64,000 bases of DNA from Patagioenas fasciata (taxonomy: Eukaryota > Chordata > Aves > Columbiformes > Columbidae). Below are positions 46,171-59,500 of this stretch, piece after piece (position 1 is the stretch's first letter; every line of letters starts with the position of its first letter). Below the pieces are notes generated by a model. The model was given only the letters and a program-made list of their open reading frames with translations. It was not told the DNA's origin and searched no databases. The stretch covers positions 55,580,501 through 55,644,500 of the forward strand of contig NC_092520.1 in the NCBI RefSeq assembly GCF_037038585.1, written 5' to 3'. The position numbers and the translations under genes are program-made.

Positions 46171-48738
46171 TGCCATTTTGTTGTACACTTCTTTTAAGAC
46201 TGGGATGGTATACTGCTTTGATGCTAGGGCAGGCCCACTTTTTCTTAAGCTGAGCTTAGTACATAAACCAGAACTTGAATAGCAATTCAGGAAATAAGAA
46301 ATGGTCACAGATTTGTCTCTTTTGTTGTTGTTAATACTTGGACTCTTAGTGTTCTCTAATATTCACTATTTTATATAAACATTTATTCAGTTTCAGTGTA
46401 TGTTGAGTCGAGCATTTCTATTCGAATTATTTTTGTCCAGAAAGCAAACACTTCAGTAGTTTTTCATATTCACATTGCAGACAGCATTCTTCAGAGCTCT
46501 TTAACTTCTGTCTGAAGTGATAACTTTCATTATTAAACTGTTCACAGTTAAATTATAGTGTAAAACCTTAGTTGTCATATGTTAACATGAAATAACTTCC
46601 CAGGGGTTACAATGAAAGACCATAGATGTTTTGCCTTTCCTTCTCCTATTCCAAAATTATTGGACTGAACTTTCAAGATAGTTAAGATTCTTCTCTGCAA
46701 GGTTCAGTACTTCTGTATCATATAATCTGTAGGCAAATACAGAATCCACAAAAGAGAAACAAATATACAGGCAAAGAACTGGTGTTTATACCTTTACTGT
46801 CTTTTCAATGGACTGTAAATGCTTAAAAAACACTAAGTAGGAAAATCCAGAAGGTGTGATCTTCAAAAGTTTTAAATCAGTCTAGTTATTAAGTTACTGG
46901 TGAGAAACCTCAAATAATTATCTTGTGTGTGTGTGTATGTATTTTTTGCTACTAAACATTCTTTTTGTGAAGTAAAGTTTTAAAGTCCCTATTTAAAGAC
47001 TTGCGTCACAAACTTCAGCTCAACTGTGTTCAAGTAAAAAAGCTTTTTTGTCAAGCTTTTAAAACCTGAAAATGCCGTTGAAGTTCCACCAAATAGAGAA
47101 TTTAGCTGCCTAAATGAAAGGAGTAACTGAAAATAGCTTTTCCTAAAAAGCCCAGGTCCTCTGTAACAACACGTTACCTTCTTCAGCAACGTCTTCATTT
47201 TTATCTCCACTCTCCTGCATCCCTTGTCTGAAGCTGGCAGCTCATTGAGCATGTAAATGTATGTTGGGCTTTCCAGCAGTGCCTCTGACTTCTGCAGATT
47301 ATTTTGCATTAGTGTATATCTCTGTTTTGATTAAATTGCCAGATATCTGACAATGGGACAAACAATCCCATTGTGATATGGGTCAGCAGCGGACATCTAA
47401 ACAGCTGCTGGGCATTGCTACAGAGTAATAGTAAAACTGATGGACTATATCTGACAAACAGATTGACTGGGAAGCTTAAGTGAGACCACACAGAACTGCA
47501 GCTTTGATTGGGAGAGCAGTGGGAATGGTAGATGTTTATCATTCTTGTTTCATGCTCTGCTACTTGTATTTCAGTCTATTATCGGGTAGTTCCAAAGAAA
47601 ATATTAAAAATAAACCCAAACAAAACATAATCACATGAATTGGGGAGTATGCATAGCAGGAAGGTCATTGTAGTTGCATTGATATTTTAAACATAATTAC
47701 AAGTTGGGTATCAATTCAGGAGCTAAGTGTGGTACTGTGTGACTAGAGGATTTTCAGTCTGTGCCATATGTATAGATGGCAGAAGAGCTTAAAAGGACAT
47801 ATGGAAAAGGAAAGCTTTTCTTCCACAAACACATGATATGGGGGGTGTGGTTTTTGTTTTGTGGGGTTTTTTGTTTGTTTTGTTTTGTTTGTTTGTTTGT
47901 TGGTTTGCTTTTTTTCTTCCCTGTAAAGATGACTCCTATTTCTTGTGTTATCCAGGTTACATCCTACACTTTCGATTTACCTTCTTGGCAGCCTGATGTT
48001 GCTCCTTCTCCCACATAGCTGTCCTTCCTATCTTGCCAGCTCTCTTGCTTTTGTTTTGTATGCTTTTCTTGTGTGACTTGCATCCACTTTGCATTGTACC
48101 TGTTTGCTTTGTGTAAGAAATGATCTGGCTGGAGTAGTGCTCATCTCTGCTTGGCTTGTTGGCGACCTGCAGGCTTGAATTCCTCATCTCTGAGCTCGTC
48201 CGCCCTGCTGAGGTTCAAAGGGGCTCTTGGATTTTTAGCTGTTTGACCTCCTTGCAAAGGCTAACAGAATTGACTGCTTTAATCTATCCTAATATTTTTT
48301 TATTTATTGTTCCCTCTGTTCCTAGTAGTACACAAAAACTGATGAGGAGAAATAACTGTTCCTTCCCCGTACCTGAAAAGATGGGGAACAAAAAAGATTC
48401 ATTTCAGTGTAACTCCTCTGTATTTCTGTCTGTTCCCTTAAGCTGCTGCTCAGGGGGCTTTTACAATTGTTTCCTTTCGATTTGTATTCAGCTTCTCCTA
48501 GGATAAAGTATTAAACAATTTTAAGTTGCCTCTATAGCACATGCCTTAGTCTTTTGCTTTTATAATGTCTTGGAGAAGAAGCTATTTAAGATTAGTGCTG
48601 ACAGGGCTGGCAGGAAAATTTTCATGCTTTACCATCAGCTCTCTGTCAGCAACACTGAAACCCAGCTCTGCAGGGTTTGAGCCACTGGTTTTATCCTGAG
48701 GAGGGGACTCCTTCCCAGCAGGTGAAGGAAGGTAGATA
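46171..48738 (+). other. HS6ST3: HS6ST3 intron 1, low-complexity containing section
   Basis: AT-rich intron with a (GT)n tract at 46,923-46,941 and a T/G-rich tract at 47,848-47,917. No coding signal was found. Confidence 0.6.
47848..47917. repeat. (TTTG)n-like low-complexity tract
   Basis: About 70 bases consist almost only of T and G, mostly TTTG and TTTTG units. Confidence 0.9.
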
Positions 48739-48961
48739 CCCTGTTTCCCCGAAAATAAGACAGGGTCTTATATTAGTTTTTGCTCCAAAACTTATTACTT
48801 TTCTACATGTACAGCTGCCTGAACACTATTTAAATGGACTTTTAAAATGAACCGTAACTAGGGCTTTTTTTTGGAGTACGGCTTATATTATATCTTGAGC
48901 GTCCTGAAAAATCATGCGAGGGCTTGTATTTGGGGTAGGTTTTATTTTTGGGAAAACAGGG
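48739..48961. mobile_element. Mariner-like MITE with 23-bp terminal inverted repeats and TA target duplication
   Basis: The element begins CCCTGTTTCCCCGAAAATAAG and ends with the inverse, TTATTTTTGGGAAAACAGGG. The two 23-base ends match at 20 positions, and the three differences are all C/T or G/A changes. Both sides are flanked by TA (48,737-48,738 and 48,962-48,963), the target duplication of Tc1/mariner elements. It is 223 bases long with no open frame, hence a non-autonomous MITE. The interior repeats ATAAGAC/GTCTTAT motifs as short inverted repeats. I recall similar CCCCGAAAATAAG elements from several vertebrates but cannot name the family with certainty. Confidence 0.85.
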
Positions 48962-48963
48962 TA

Positions 48964-51229
48964 GGTGCTGGCTTTGCCCCCCTGCCACAGAGGGAAAGAA
49001 GGAAGGTTGCTAATGCTTGTGTAACCTGGGAAAAAAGGTGATGGTTTGAAGTAAAGAGGAGAATTTAGTTACAAGTACAGGGGGTGATATCCCTGGGGTA
49101 CACAGAAGGAAAAGTGATTTTATGATAGAAGCAATAAGCAACGAGATTCAAACAGAACATCTGTTTGCATCAGAACACAGGAAAGCACATTGCTCTGTCA
49201 AGTCAATTTTCAGCAGGTGTTTTTGGGTCTGCAGTGGCTTGTTCAATCTCAGTAGTCAAATTTTAATTTCTCTTAAATTTTTGAGAGCTAATTTTAAGCA
49301 GTTATTTTTATGCTTTTTAGTTATCTTTTAACAGAGATTTGTTTGCTTTCTGCTTCTTGAATTCACATAATAGGGTCTGAATTTTTTTCTTTTGTTTTTT
49401 TTTCCTCTGCAATCATGGGTTAGAAATTAAGAGAAACAGCAGCTCGTGGAAAATGATAAATGCCTGATTCCAGAACCTGGAGCCCCGTGAGCAATGTGGT
49501 GTATAAATGCACAGAAACAGACTTAATTGTGGTTTTTCTCCTCCACTTCTTTCTCTGTGGAGCCCTTTCATTCTCTTCTGGTCTCTTAGTTGTGTTGCTC
49601 TCTGGTCAGCCTGGTGCCTGCATGGTAGTGGCAGTGGCTGCAGCAGTGATTGATGTGGAGACTAAATTGCTAGACACAGCTAGTGAGTATTTCATGGAGC
49701 ACTTAGTCCACAAACCTGAAGATGGAGAAGCAGTTTATGTGGTTCTGACTGCTGTGTGCAGGATCTGCTTCAAAGTGTTATTGCCAAACAGTTGTTCTGT
49801 AAAATGTCTTCAAATGTCTTCCAGAATCAAAAACTTCTACCTCTGAAAATCTCCTACGGTGTTTTGGTTTTTTTTTTTTTGAGAAAACTGCTTGAAATGA
49901 AAAAGCATATTGAAGACAATTTGTAAAAGTAAAGTTCTTGGAAGTGGCATGGGATCTACTTGAAGATGCCACGTGGGAGTCTGGGAGAAAATGCATGTGC
50001 CTGTTGAAGATAAGTTCCAAAAGAACCTGGCATAGCATAGCTAAGCAGCAGGGTAAGAGAGGTAGTTATACAAAGCAGTTTTCACAGTTTTTGAAAAGGT
50101 CAAGTTTTGTCTGCAAAAGCAAAGTACAGAAGTTAATAAATTCTGGTAAAGATGTTACAGCTAAGAAAGATATTTGAGGAAGAATTTGCAGAAAGTATAA
50201 AATTTATGTTTTTGAAACATGCTGGGAATGAGAAGCCCATTAGAGAATGTGTAGGGCTAATGGGTGATCTCTCCTTCTGTCCCCTGATTTGAAATAAAGT
50301 TGTGTTTAAAAGAAAAAGAAAAAAGGCAAGCTGTTGTTTTACCTCTTGCATCTGTGTTCATCTTTGAGCTTTGAGGAGGTTCCTGATCTGGAACCTTTCA
50401 TTATGGGGGATGTATCAAAGGATCTCTCTTCAAATTGAACTGTTGGTAGAGGCAATTGCAGAACAAATTAAAAAAAAAAAAAAAGGAGGAAGAAAAAAAG
50501 AGGCATAAACCACATGGTATTTAAAGGTGCCAGTTGCCAGAACCAGATGGTATTTAAAGGAGCTCAAGAATTAAACAACAAAACTACTAAATGTGGATGT
50601 GACCTCCTACTTAAAACTTGATATTTGGGAAATTTGAAAGTAATTTAAAAAAAGACCTCTACTACTTACCTGTAAACATAACATCTGCAATGGGAAAACT
50701 AGGAGAAATTATTACTAGAAATAGAATTAGTGGATAGTTATTTAGTACAACGAAGTGAGAGGTAAGGTGCATGTGGCTTTTGCAATAGAAAATCATGCCT
50801 GAATAAACTTATAAGATTCTGGAAAGAAGATAAATATGTTGACAAAGGGAAATTTGGTAGCTGTAGGCTGCTGGGGTTGCCAAGGGCATTCAACAAGGCT
50901 GTCCATCAGAAACTCTGTTGGAACCTAAGCTGCTATCAAATGAGAAGAAAGGTCATGTCATGGGTGGAGAAATATTCTTTTCTTGGTTTATTTTTGGTAT
51001 GTTCATTTATTTATTTTCTAAAGTGCTGATAAATAAAGGTAAAAGGATGTCATCTGGAAAGAAGATAAATACTGAGATAATGATACTATGCATTGTGAAG
51101 AAAAAGCTGACTGTGGGGACTTGCAGGAAGACTTTTAAGTAAGTGCTAAAATGGCAGTTGGGTTTCTTTGTTGATAAATGTGTAGTGATGTGTACAAACC
51201 ATCCTAGTTTTACTTATACAGTGTGGGCT
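48964..51229 (+). other. HS6ST3: HS6ST3 intron 1, section without recognised features
   Basis: AT-rich intron with a poly-A tract near 50,469-50,484. A 128-codon plus frame at 49,460-49,846 has no recognisable domain and no splice context. Confidence 0.6.
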
Positions 51230-52050
51230 CTGAGATGACATTATACTTCCTCTTCAAGAAGCACAGCAAGGAGAATTCAGCGAGTTACGAGCTGGTTGGT
51301 TTGACCTCTGTCTCTCGGAAGGCAATTGAGAAAATTTCCCTGAAAGCCCTTTCCAGCCGCATGAAGAGCCAGAAGGGGACTGGGAACAGCCAGCACAAAG
51401 CTTCGAGGGGCAAACCGTGCCTGACTAACACTGTTGTCTTCCATAATGAGAAGACTGGCTGCACAGACAAAGTGTGAGCAGTGAGTGTTGTTTGTGTTGA
51501 CCTTAGCAAGGACTTTGCCAGGCTCTCGTGCAGTGATATTTGCAGACACACTGGTGAGAAATGGATGAAGTGACAGGGTGATATAGTGAGCTGCCTATTG
51601 GGCTGCAAGTGGGGGTGAGCAGCTGTACAAATCCAGCTGGACGTTGATTACTTGAGGTGTCACTCAAGAACTGGCAGCAATGCCAACACTGTTTAAATGT
51701 TTGTATTCGTGGTCCAGATAATGGGATGAAGTCTGATCTCACCAGGTTCACAGGTGACCTCAAATTGGAGCTGTGAGTCAATTTCCAAGTGCGAATGTGT
51801 AGACAATCAGACTCTTTTTGGATGCACACTGTGATAGGACAGGAGGAAATGAACACTAGTTGGAAAATGGGAAATTTCAGCTAGGTGAGAAGAAAAGCTC
51901 TTTTCCCATGAGGGTGGTCAAACGCTGGAAGAGGTTGCTCAGACACATGTGGACGAAGCCTAGAGCAACCAGCTCTAGTGAGACTGACTTTTGAGCCGGG
52001 GTTTGAGCTAAATGACTGCCAGAGATCTCTTCTAACCTTTATAAATGTGA
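51230..52050 (+). mobile_element. CR1 LINE fragment: reverse transcriptase part joined to 3' end
   Basis: A plus-strand frame starting near 51,270 reads YELVGLTSVSRKAIEKISLK, the degraded (N)YRPVSLTSVPGK-type block of CR1 reverse transcriptase, and later KPCLTNTVVFHNEKTG. At about 51,870-51,930 comes the GAGGGTGGTCAAACGCTGG block of the ORF2 end, then a worn 3' end near 52,050. The central part is missing compared with the layout of an intact element. Many stops and shifts make it a dead copy. Confidence 0.85.
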
Positions 52051-52364
52051 TGTGTAATGTTCAGGGAAAGGCAGGAATGGCTTCTGTGCCAACATTTTTT
52101 TAAAGGGATGGGTTTGACTGGGTAGGATAAAGATTGCTGGGTGCTGAAGGAATTAGAGTTGTAAACTGTAGAGCAGATAACCAAGGAGTGTCAGATAAGT
52201 GTGGAAGTGTCAGGTTCAAAATAAGAGGAGATGAGCCTTCCCACTGTGGATGCTAAAAGTTAATCTGGATTCAAATAACATAGTATATCTATAAAGAAGT
52301 CTACTAACAGTGGATAAATACTAAGGGTACACTAGAATTGGTCCTTGTTGGTTAATCTTCCTAT

Positions 52365-52923
52365 TGTGCTGGTTTCACTGAAAACGAGTTATTTTTTTTC
52401 ATGCAGTTAGAAACGTTTCTTTTTCATAGCTAGTATGGTAATTATTTGGACTTAGTTTGAGAACAAGAAGATAACACCCCGGGACAAAGTTAATGTTTTT
52501 AATAGCTCTGGTCTGAGAGCCAAGGATGTTCTGAGTGCTCTGTCCACAGGTGTGAGGCAGCTGGGAAGGGCGCCATGAATGGGGCAGAGCTTGACTGACA
52601 TCCAGATTGATCAATGAGAGTATTCAGAGGCCTTTGGACATTTGTCTTTTTACTCTTTTCTCTCTCTGAGATTGGCTTTGGGACCATGTGCTGTTGCCTG
52701 GGACTGGCTGCTTGGTGTTTGTGAGGAATTGCATTGAGTTATCTTTTATTTCATATTATATTTTATATATATATTTACTAGTAGTGTCTTAGTATATTGT
52801 TATTTTATTAAACTGTGTTTGTCTCAATCCATGTTTCTCTCTTCCATTTTGGTTCTCTCCCCTATTTGGGGATGAGTGAGCGGCTGTCGTAGTTTTATTG
52901 CTAGCTCAGGTTAAACCATGGCA
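52365..52923 (+). mobile_element. Solo LTR of an avian ERV with 5-bp target-site duplication
   Basis: The element starts TGTGCTGGTTTC (52,365) and ends CCATGGCA (52,923). The flanks are CCTAT at 52,360-52,364 and CCTAT at 52,924-52,928, an exact 5-bp target-site duplication. It shares ordered blocks with the inverted LTR at 16,619-17,318. A TATA-rich stretch (52,755-52,775) and an ATTAAA signal (about 52,807) lie in the second half. It lacks about 140 internal bases that the other copy keeps. No internal retroviral genes are attached, so it is a product of LTR recombination. The 5-bp duplication suggests the ERVL class. Confidence 0.9.
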
Positions 52924-52928
52924 CCTAT

Positions 52929-53560
52929 TTATCAGGACTTGCTTTGGTCTGGACCAGTTCATCTTTGCGAATTTCAGTCACTCAGTGGCAGCAAGGCTGC
53001 TCCAGCTCCATGTCCTCAGGTCCAACCAAGAGCAAGACTGAGCACATGTTCCCAGGAGGCACCTGCACAAGTACATGTACATAATGTGTGCATTGCCTGT
53101 CACAGAGAGCAGTGCAGGCACACAACTCAGCACTCACGCAAACATAAACAATACCAATGACTTTATCCTGTTCCCCTCCATGGTCTATTAGTGCAGAATA
53201 TGTATACACAACATGGCCCACTCCGGTACTTGGCCTTAGATACTGCCTGTCCAGGAGCTAGCCCCTGGGTCCCCAGTCTCCCCAGAGACCACCAGACCTT
53301 GTGGTCTCTATAGCAGTTGATGTAGCTGGGCCTCCTGGTCCTTCCAGTAGCCTTCAGTTGTGTTCCTCACCCTGGCCTTATGGCTGCTTTGAAATCTGGC
53401 TCCCCAGTCACTTCCCGTACTCATGGGCTAGTTTGTGTTGATGCTCACTAGAGGTCGCACCCTGACGTAGATGTCCTTGCTCACTCCATTGCTGGCACCA
53501 CAGACAAGGTGAGCCCTGTGACTTGTGGTGTTGCTCCAGTTCCTGAACGAAGATTGATTC
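52929..53560. other. Unassigned moderately GC-rich block beside the solo LTR
   Basis: The block is less AT-rich than the surrounding intron, with a change of texture at the LTR border and again near 53,560. It has no convincing open frame. It may be an older LTR or repeat into which the solo LTR inserted; I could not name it. Confidence 0.3.
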
Positions 53561-56500
53561 TTCCCTTATCTGAGATACAAGTTGGTTAGTAGCACATGTG
53601 AAAATGCTTTTAAGTACAGTGTTGCTTTTCAGCTGTCTCTTCAAAGGCTGCACGTGATAAAACTGGCAACCATAATGTCTGTCTTTTTGTTTTGTTTTGT
53701 TTTGTTTTTTTTCCTGATCTCAGGCTTTTTTCTGATAACAATCTTGGGAAATTATTCCAACTGAAGAACTAAAAGTTTGATCTTAGATCTTATGATGTAC
53801 CTCTTTTCCTTCAGTAACTCACTGAAGTCTTCTAGAGCTGAAACACTAATGTGAGGAGAATCTCTTCGATGAAAAGTTCAGCAGCAGTATCTTTTTATTG
53901 AAAAACTATTAGGGTGGGCTTAGTCTTTTTCTTCTGTTTGATCCAAAACAGTTTAATGGCCTACACGCTTTTCCAGCAATATAATGCTCTCAGTTACTGT
54001 CGATGCATATGTGACTGCATTGCAAAGATGTAACCGCAAGTTGTGTAGAAGCTCATGCTGTAAACTAACTGGCTTTATCTACTGCTGGTGCAGCCATGGT
54101 GCCAAGCCAAGGGTCTCAATGGGGCTTTGCAAGTGTGGTGCTTATGCTGACTGTAAATTTAATTTTCTTAGAGCAGAGCGTTGGTTGTCCTGCCACTGTA
54201 CCTTTAACTCTTTTTCTTATTTTGTTGCTATTGTTGAATGTGTTTTTGTATTGCTGGTGGTGTGGCTATAGTTTAATTGTCTCTATTGTACACTGTAACG
54301 AGAATGTTAGACTTGATAGTCCAAAACCTGAGTGAAATTCAGGCTTACAAAACTGAAACCCCTAGGATGACAAATTAGCAATTCACACAGTGGTTCCTTT
54401 CAAAAAAACCCCCATCCATTCATATAAATGAGGAGATTTTGAATAGTGGTTGATTTGTTTATTTATTTATTTATTCCTTGTGATTTGGAAGAATGGGTGA
54501 GGTGTAGGTAAGGGTGACAAATTCAATTATGAGATGATGATCATCAGAAATACCTGGATTAGAAGAAGTTGGGGGGAAAAAAACAGTTAAGGATAATGAC
54601 ATAGATAGAATTATGGAAAAAAAAATCTGAATTTGAATTCCTTTAACTGCTGTATCAAAGGCATAGAGATGGTAGGGTGTGGTCAGTATCTCTGAAGTTC
54701 ACTTTATGAACACACTTGAGATGAAGTTTAGGGAATGCCTGACAAAGATGTGTGACTAGTTAAATAGGTGAATGAATAATAGATTTTAATATATACTGGA
54801 GGGTATTTTTTTCTTATTTGGAATGAAAGTAAACAGAGGTTTTCTAGGCACCACAAGTGAAGAACCTGACTTCTTGGCCATAGCAATTGTGCCATGTCAA
54901 AAGCAAGTTCTTTACCCTGTGGTAATTTGTTCTTGATGCAAAGGAAGGAATACAAATGTAGAATTTAACTGGCATAATATAATTTCATTTTCTCATAGAG
55001 ACTGGATCCAACATTGATGACCTGCACTGAAGGAATTTCTGTGCTCCTTCTCTGCAAGATCTTTCAAATACTTCTCTAGGATGACATGACATCACTTGTT
55101 GTGTGATACAGTGATTTGTTACTCACTACCTCATTGCAAGTACACTCTTGATGTTTTGTGTGGCCGGAGCAAGAAGTAAACAGACAGAGGGAGTTCTTAA
55201 AGTTGACAAACTCCTGGCTTTGCCTAAATGGAGAATGTCTAGAGGACCATTGTTTCAGGAGTGTATGAGGGAGGACTGGTAGAGACAGTAGAAGGACATG
55301 GGATGCTCTGCATTGTAAACGTGAATGGATCGCAGGGGTGGAATCAGAACAGATAGGGTGAGACTGTGGGTGTTACTGAGAGGCTGGGGCCTTTCAGGTC
55401 TGGAACTGGTTGGGGAGGAGGAGCAGGAGGCTGCGTGTGGCTTGGCAGTGAAGTGGAACAGAGGTTTTAGGGGGAGTTTTGAAAACTGGCTACAATTTTT
55501 TAATATTTATTTTAACTGGCAATTCAATCCGAATTGAACCGCCATCCACAGAACACAAAGGTAGGGTAGAAGCCTATTGCTCTTTCCAGGTTTTAAAACT
55601 CACAATAGGTGAACCTAATGTATTTTTTCCTGTCTTCAAAAATAACTCAAATCCTTGAACTTTTAGCAGTTACATATCCAAAACTTGTGCATTAAGAGAG
55701 TCCTTTTAGGAAAGTGTTTATTTTGCGAATCATTGATAGAGAAACAGTTTAGAAATAACAGCAGTGAATTCCTCATAACTTTTCAGAGTAAAAGCAATCT
55801 CTTGAGGGAAGGAGACAAGAAGTTTCTGCATGCCCTAATTCTTTCATGCCTCACAGGTACTTGGTTTGTCACATCAGTTTGAAGTTTCTTGGCCATAGTT
55901 GCACACAGAGCACTCAGACTTACGCAGACACTTGCACTGCAATAGATGGATTATAAATTTACTGAAGCAAAATAATAGTAATGGAATACAGTAAACTTTG
56001 TGTGAAATATCTCTGAGCTGCATGTATATGCACCTTTTAATCTTCTCCATAATGAAAAGGCATTTTTGGCCTGATAAGATATCTGTATGAAAAGTACTTG
56101 CACATAAAAAGATGTGCCTAGATACATCTGCTATGGTAAATCCTATTCAGCTGAAGTTCTGAATCTGCAAATTTTGACAGCTTTTTATTCAGTGGTACGG
56201 CTGTTAGCACAGGTACATACGGTAGCGATGCTTAGAAATACTACCTGTGAGTTCTTAAATATGTATAAAGCAAAGAAATCCTTTACCTTCATTTGGCACT
56301 TTTGAGATAAACTACGCTGGCTCTTGAAACTGTAATTTTAAATCTTCAGCTACAAAGCTTTTTTTTTTTTTTCCCCTCAGTATGCAGTGCAATCTCTTAG
56401 TACCCTGAATCAGATAGCGCATTTAGGTGGAATTACTTCCTCTACACATCCCCATCCCTGTTTTTATATCAAGTATGCTGACAGAGACTAAACTTTTCAG

Positions 56501-59500
56501 TCCCTGAAGCTAAAGCCTTTATAAGAATACAGCAAATCTGACCAAGATAAAAATATAAAAACCTCAGGGTGAGAGAGAGTTAGTTATATGGCTGGAAAAC
56601 ACATTACTGCTTATTTCACGTGTCATTCGGGCATGTTGGCTTTTCCTTAGTCTTTCTTTCCAACCCCACTCATTCTTCCTTCTCCCAGTGATTGCTCAGC
56701 TTGAGACAATCTGCATTTTCCATCTTGAGATTTTTCCTCAGAGTCTCTGAGAAAAATCTCCTTGCTTAACCACCTTTTGAGGCTTGATTGTGGTTCTGCC
56801 TTCTAAAGCCATCAAGAGCGCTGTGAGTCTTAGCTGCCCTGTAGCTCCCCTATTTGCAGGCTGTCCCTCTCTGTCGCTTGTGTGCTTATTTTCTGTATTT
56901 TTAATGGCTAAGGGTGCTCAGTGTCCTTTCTTCCCTAGTCTCCTTTGTTCTCTGCCAAATCATTTGTAAACCTGCTGCTTTAGTCCACTTTCATCACATG
57001 GCGTTTTACGAATTGCGAACTGTTTTGTGGTGTTCTGTAAAATGTAACCTCGTGAAGTAATGAAGGCAGAAAGTTCTGTAAAGCATGAACATGAGCTTGT
57101 GTCTTTTTAGCGGGACATTGAATGAGGGTTTACCGCACTCATGTTCTCTTGTGTGCTTGCCCACAGATAGCTATACTTGACCATTTACACTGGTTACATG
57201 AAGTAAAATAGCATTTGTTTACTCTCATTATTCCCCAAGTGGCTTCATGTTTTTTACAGGTAATAAATGACTTTTTTTTTCTTTGTAACTGGAATCAAAG
57301 CAATCAGGTCTTCTTTTATTCAGATTATTTCAGCTCATATTCCTTTGCACCTCTTATGTTCTTCTTATATCTGGATGTATTTTCGAAAGAAAAGATAAGA
57401 AGTGTATTGTGGAGGAAGAACTTGATACACAAGAAGTCCTTAATATTTTGGACGTATATAGGAAGAAATTTTAAGCTAATGATGCCTCACTTTTTTTTGT
57501 TTTTTCCTGTTTAAAGTAGGTTGAGACTGATTTTTGGCCCTGTTAAAATAAGAGTAGATCATTATGTTCTTGCTTAAGGGTTACTGGCTACTGTGATAAG
57601 CAAAAATTACACGCATACTTTATTGTGGGACTTGAGACTTCATCTTGTTTAAACTTCAGAATTATTATATTCTCACAGATTAGTCTTGCTTTAGGTTATT
57701 TGATGTTCAGTTTTGCAGAAGACACACCTAGGCATCATCTTGGTGGAAGGATGACTACCAACTGCCCAAGGTATTTTACCTTAACTGTCTTAGTATAGTT
57801 ACTTGCGTTGCTCATCTGGGAAGGATTTGGAAAGTTTCAGTTCAGTCCTATTAAAGGACTCCAGCTTTGTGACTTTCAGATAAGAATATTTTCCACCATG
57901 TTACCTATCGTGACAAGGTGAATCAATTGACAGTTGTTGCATACACAGTGAAATAGATCTTTATCTCTCACAGTGCCTCATAGCAGCAGTCCAACAGTGG
58001 CAGAATCCCTACTTCTCCATGCCCCTTCTTAATCGGAGAATAGTCCAGGAAAATATTTAGATTATGTGTGAGTATGTGATTAAGTTATGAGTCATTCTCA
58101 AGAACAACAAGAACAGAAATCCCTACTGGCGCAGGGACAATATATCAAGGAGTTTACTGGTGTACTGCTGATATATTTTTAAGGAGGCAGAACTTCTCGA
58201 AAGAATGGTGTTTGATGCTGACAAGTCAAGAAAAACATGAATTCTGATTTATAAGGAATTAAGGGCCATTCATGTTTATAGGCGTGGGTAGATGAAACTC
58301 TCTGAAGTTCATTTGTTCTAGTTTAGGAAACGCTAAATATGGCTATTTGTAATTACCTAGGCTGCAAGCAAACTATTCCCCCAGCACACATACAGTGTTT
58401 TATTTACAATTGTGTAAGTGTCCCTGCTGTGTGCCTTTGCCATTCAGTCACATAATTGTGCAGTCCTATCAAATAACATATCCTACATTTGTGCATTGGT
58501 GTCATCTGGCTATTGGGTGTAAGGGAAAGGGAGATGATGTGGTGGTGTTTTGTTTTGTAATAATAATTCTTGCATGTAGCAGAGAATGCAAATTTCCACA
58601 GGTGCATAGAATTTATATCATGCTGTCAGCTGCATCTGCTTGTTTCAGAAGATGGAACAAATGCTTATCTATATCTGCCCATATATCTTGCTATTGAGAA
58701 ATAGTAATAAATGGGGAGGTCAGGTCACTGAACAATCTTAATGACTTCATTGCTTGCTTCCACCTCTTTCACTGTTTCAGACTACTTGACTCAAAGGCTT
58801 TGTTTAGAACAAATCGCACTAACTAAACTTACAACCTATGCTACAAGATTTGAAGGCCGTGGTGAGGTCTCCACCAGTGATATCAGTAGGAGGAAACTCT
58901 TCTCTGATAAAGAAGCTCAGAGGTTTGCTGTTTCTTGGTTTTCTGGATATCATGTGAGCTATACTCACCTTCTATTAGAAATCTTTCTACAGTAGTCCAA
59001 AAAACAATGCCAGTTAGTCAAAATAACTTGCCTCTTATTTTCAAGAGAAGATCCATTTATCCCTCTTTTCTTAAAACCCTCAGCTAACTACTTGAGAGAT
59101 ATCACAGGACCATGGGCTTCAGATTATTTGGTAAGTGTTCTACAACTTTATCCTCTCAAGTAGGACCTGAAATAACTGAGGATCAGCTTCTTTAGACCTG
59201 CACTTTGTTGAACAGGTAATTTGATATTGACAGTTTTCTGGGTGATGTTGAAGTTGTACATTTGTGCAAATCTGTGTTTTAAGCTAACTGTTTTGGTGGG
59301 GCACTAGATGGCAACTGGCAGTACTGACCTGCTGCCAGAGCTTGAGTAAAATGGGTAGTGGCTCAGACTTCACTGACTTGGAGATGATATCAGCATATTA
59401 GATAATCTTTGAATAAGGGTGTCGAGATGGGAAGTGAGAGTGAATAGTTATGACCGTTAAAAATCAGTACTCATTTTTTCACAGCTTCTGAAGTGCTCAG

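Noticed and set aside
49460-49846. 128-codon plus-strand frame in HS6ST3 intron 1
   Set aside because: The hydrophobic Leu/Val-rich text looks like translated T-rich intron; no domain or splice context supports an extra exon.
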